Assembly (NCBI GenBank): GCA_027257055.1
Contig: JAPVLO010000001.1
Coordinates: 16,658,501 to 16,722,500 of the forward strand
Direction: 5' to 3'
Source: Cephalopachus bancanus
Taxonomy: Eukaryota > Chordata > Mammalia > Primates > Tarsiidae
Length of the DNA stretch: 64,000 bases
The notes below the pieces were generated by a model. It worked only from the letters and a program-made list of their open reading frames with translations. It was not told the origin of the DNA and made no database searches. A program made the translations under genes and the position numbers. Of this stretch, positions 62,317-64,000 are shown piece after piece (position 1 is the stretch's first letter; the number at the start of each line of letters is the position of its first letter).

Positions 62317-63140
62317 TTCACCTTTTTGATTTTAATAGCATCTTTTGAGTTTGATGGAGCTTTTGACTTGGATGGAGTCCAACCCAACAGCTTCTCCTTT
62401 ATGATTTGTCTCATTGTATCTTTCAGAAAGTCTTTCTAAAACTAAGGTAACAGATTCTCCTACGTTTTGCCTAAAAACCTTTTTTTTTTTTTGAGTTGGA
62501 GTCTCACTCTGTCGCCCGGACTGGAGTGCAGTGGCCGCTCCCGGCGACCGCAGCCTCAACCTGCTGGGCTCCGGCGATCCTTCCACCTCAGCCTTCCAAG
62601 TAGCCGGAATTACAGGCATGCGCTACCACGCCCGGTTGATTTTTTGATTTATTGTAGAGATGAGGTCTCGCTGCCCAGGTGGGTCTTGAACCCGCGGGCT
62701 CAGGCAATCCACTCACCTCAGCCTCCCAAAGGCGCGGGATTGCAGGCTGAGCCACCGAGCCCAACTTAAAAACTTCTTAAACTTGTCTAGCTCTCCAATC
62801 TATTTTAAGTTGATTTTCACGTACACGAAGTGGAGGCTGAGGTTAATGTTTTCACGTGTATCTGGCTGTTCAGCACTATTTGTTGAACGTCTCCCCTTTA
62901 CTCCACTGAAACGCCGTGACAGCTTTGTACGGACAAAATGGCTGCATACGTGTGCGTCTATTTCTGGATTCTCTGTTGTATCCCATTGCCTGATCTGTAC
63001 AGCCTTGGAGAAAGTCTTGAAATTAGGTAGCATAAGTTCTCCTACTTTATCTGTTTCTAGATTACCAGTTTTTTTTGTTTCTGCTTTTGCTATGCGACTT
63101 TTAAACGTCTCATTTTCTGTTAATTTTTAGTCACGTGTCT
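62317..63140 (-). repeat. Second old L1 ORF2 fragment, antisense, split by an Alu
   Basis: TCTTTCAGAAAGTCTTTCTA before the Alu and CAATCTATTTTAAGTTGATT, TTCAGCACTATTTGTTGAAC, TCTATTTCTGGATTCTCTGT and GTCTTGAAATTAGGTAGC after it follow the reverse complement of an ORF2 3' part. It lies out of order relative to the 60.4-62.0 kb fragment, so it is a separate insertion or a rearranged piece. Confidence 0.75.
62480..62766 (-). repeat. Alu, variant family with 5-base deletion
   Basis: T-run, GAGTTGGAGTCTCACTCTGTCGCCC through CTGAGCCACCGAGCCC. Has GGTCTCGCTGCCCAGGTGGG and AAAGGCGCGGGATTGC, the linked subfamily markers. Confidence 0.96.
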
Positions 63141-63986
63141 GCTGAACAGGGGAGCAAAGTTGTGTTAAAGTCTACTTAAACCTTCTACTCCCCGGAACCC
63201 TTGGGCTCTGTTTCTGCAGTTTCTTCTGTTGGCGCCTCTCACGTTCTCCGGTGTCACCACATGCCTGTTACTCTGGCTTTATGCTGAATGTTGCATTAGG
63301 AGAAAAAAACTGCTTACAGATATCGTCGGGCAAGATCTTTTTCCAAACAGCATCTTCAGAGGCCTCTGCAGGCACTGGGAGGACTAACCACTCCTACTTC
63401 AGGGATGGACAGTTTCTAGGCTTCCAGATGACCGGAGGTGGGGGCACTCCCCAGAGGACGTCCGGCTTCCTGACTCCTGGAGCTCAGGCCTTCAAATCCA
63501 GACCAAGGGTTCAAAGACCGGGTGGGCCCTGGTTTCCGGTGTCTGTCCCTCTGCCTATAGTGAGCTGTCCAAAGGTACTGACAAGTGCTGTCCGGGGAAA
63601 AGCAGCTCTGTGCCAGGTTCACACCTTGGGATCTGTTCTGCAATACACCACCTGGTCGGCTCTTTAACGCCTTCAAGCTGGCTTTTAAGCAATGTGCCCA
63701 GTTTTTCTAGCTGCCTTCTACATACAATTGATCCAGAGGGCCTGGCTCACCATTTCCAAATGCTATGCTCAGAAATGACTGTTTACTTAAAGTCTTTAAG
63801 CCCCCAATGAAATGATACAGCATTAGCTGTTAAAAGCACAAATTCTAGCCTCACCCAAGAGGGAATGGTGTGAGAAAAAATAAAGACACAGAGACACAAG
63901 AGCTCAAGTATTTTGTAAAGCTAGTCCTGAAAGCACTGAGGTTATCACTCTGTTACAGTTTAGGAAAGCACTAAAAACATATTAGT

Positions 63987-64000
63987 TTATAGCTGGGCAT
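63987..64000 (+). repeat. Possible start of an Alu cut by the window end
   Basis: TAGCTGGGCAT at the very end resembles an Alu 5' end; too short to be sure. Confidence 0.35.

Overview
This is primate nuclear DNA, GC-rich over most of its length. Two multi-exon genes lie on the minus strand among roughly 40 Alu-type SINEs, several L1 fragments and many tandem repeats. The gene pair and its order match human 13q34, where ADPRHL1 and DCUN1D2 are minus-strand neighbours. Most Alus do not look like human AluS/AluY, nor like the lemur or galago types I know. They share a centre reading CTACAATAAATC, a 'GGCTCAGCCTG' left end and a tail starting 'GACTCCAACTC'. By elimination I suspect a tarsier or another non-anthropoid primate; this is inference, not proof.

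Layout from left to right. 1-7.9 kb is gene-poor flank with Alus; part of it may be the 3' UTR of the long ADPRHL1 transcript, and a G-rich minisatellite ends at its stop codon. 7.9-12.8 kb is one giant exon, open for about 1,611 codons, with a roughly 1 kb coding minisatellite rich in Gln and Gly. 12.8-25.7 kb is intron for the long form and contains the 3' UTR of the short form. 25.7-44.9 kb holds ADPRHL1 exons 7 to 1 (a 354-residue short product), with a TATA-box promoter at about 45.0 kb. Intron 5 is almost entirely a 2.4 kb CATC/CCAC satellite. 45-47.8 kb is intergenic. 47.8-58.8 kb holds the last four exons of DCUN1D2 with its 3' UTR. 58.8-64 kb is a DCUN1D2 intron that becomes AT-rich and full of L1 sequence; the 5' exons of DCUN1D2 lie beyond the window.

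Functionally, ADPRHL1 (ARH2) is a heart-enriched pseudoenzyme of the ADP-ribosylhydrolase family. The exon phases reconstruct exactly 354 codons, and the metal-binding aspartates of active ARH1 are replaced. DCUN1D2 is a DCN1-like co-E3 for cullin neddylation. Nothing in the sequence suggests that the two genes work together.

The most interesting structure is a junction at the short ADPRHL1 stop codon. The TAA sits inside a GTAAAG splice donor whose phase fits exactly with the acceptor of the giant exon 12.9 kb away. Using or ignoring that donor would switch between a 354-residue protein and one of about 1,964 residues with a long, low-complexity, repeat-bearing C-terminus. All exon boundaries were read by hand from splice-site consensus, phase and family knowledge; no alignment or transcript data were available. 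Repeat boundaries are approximate to about 5-10 bases.
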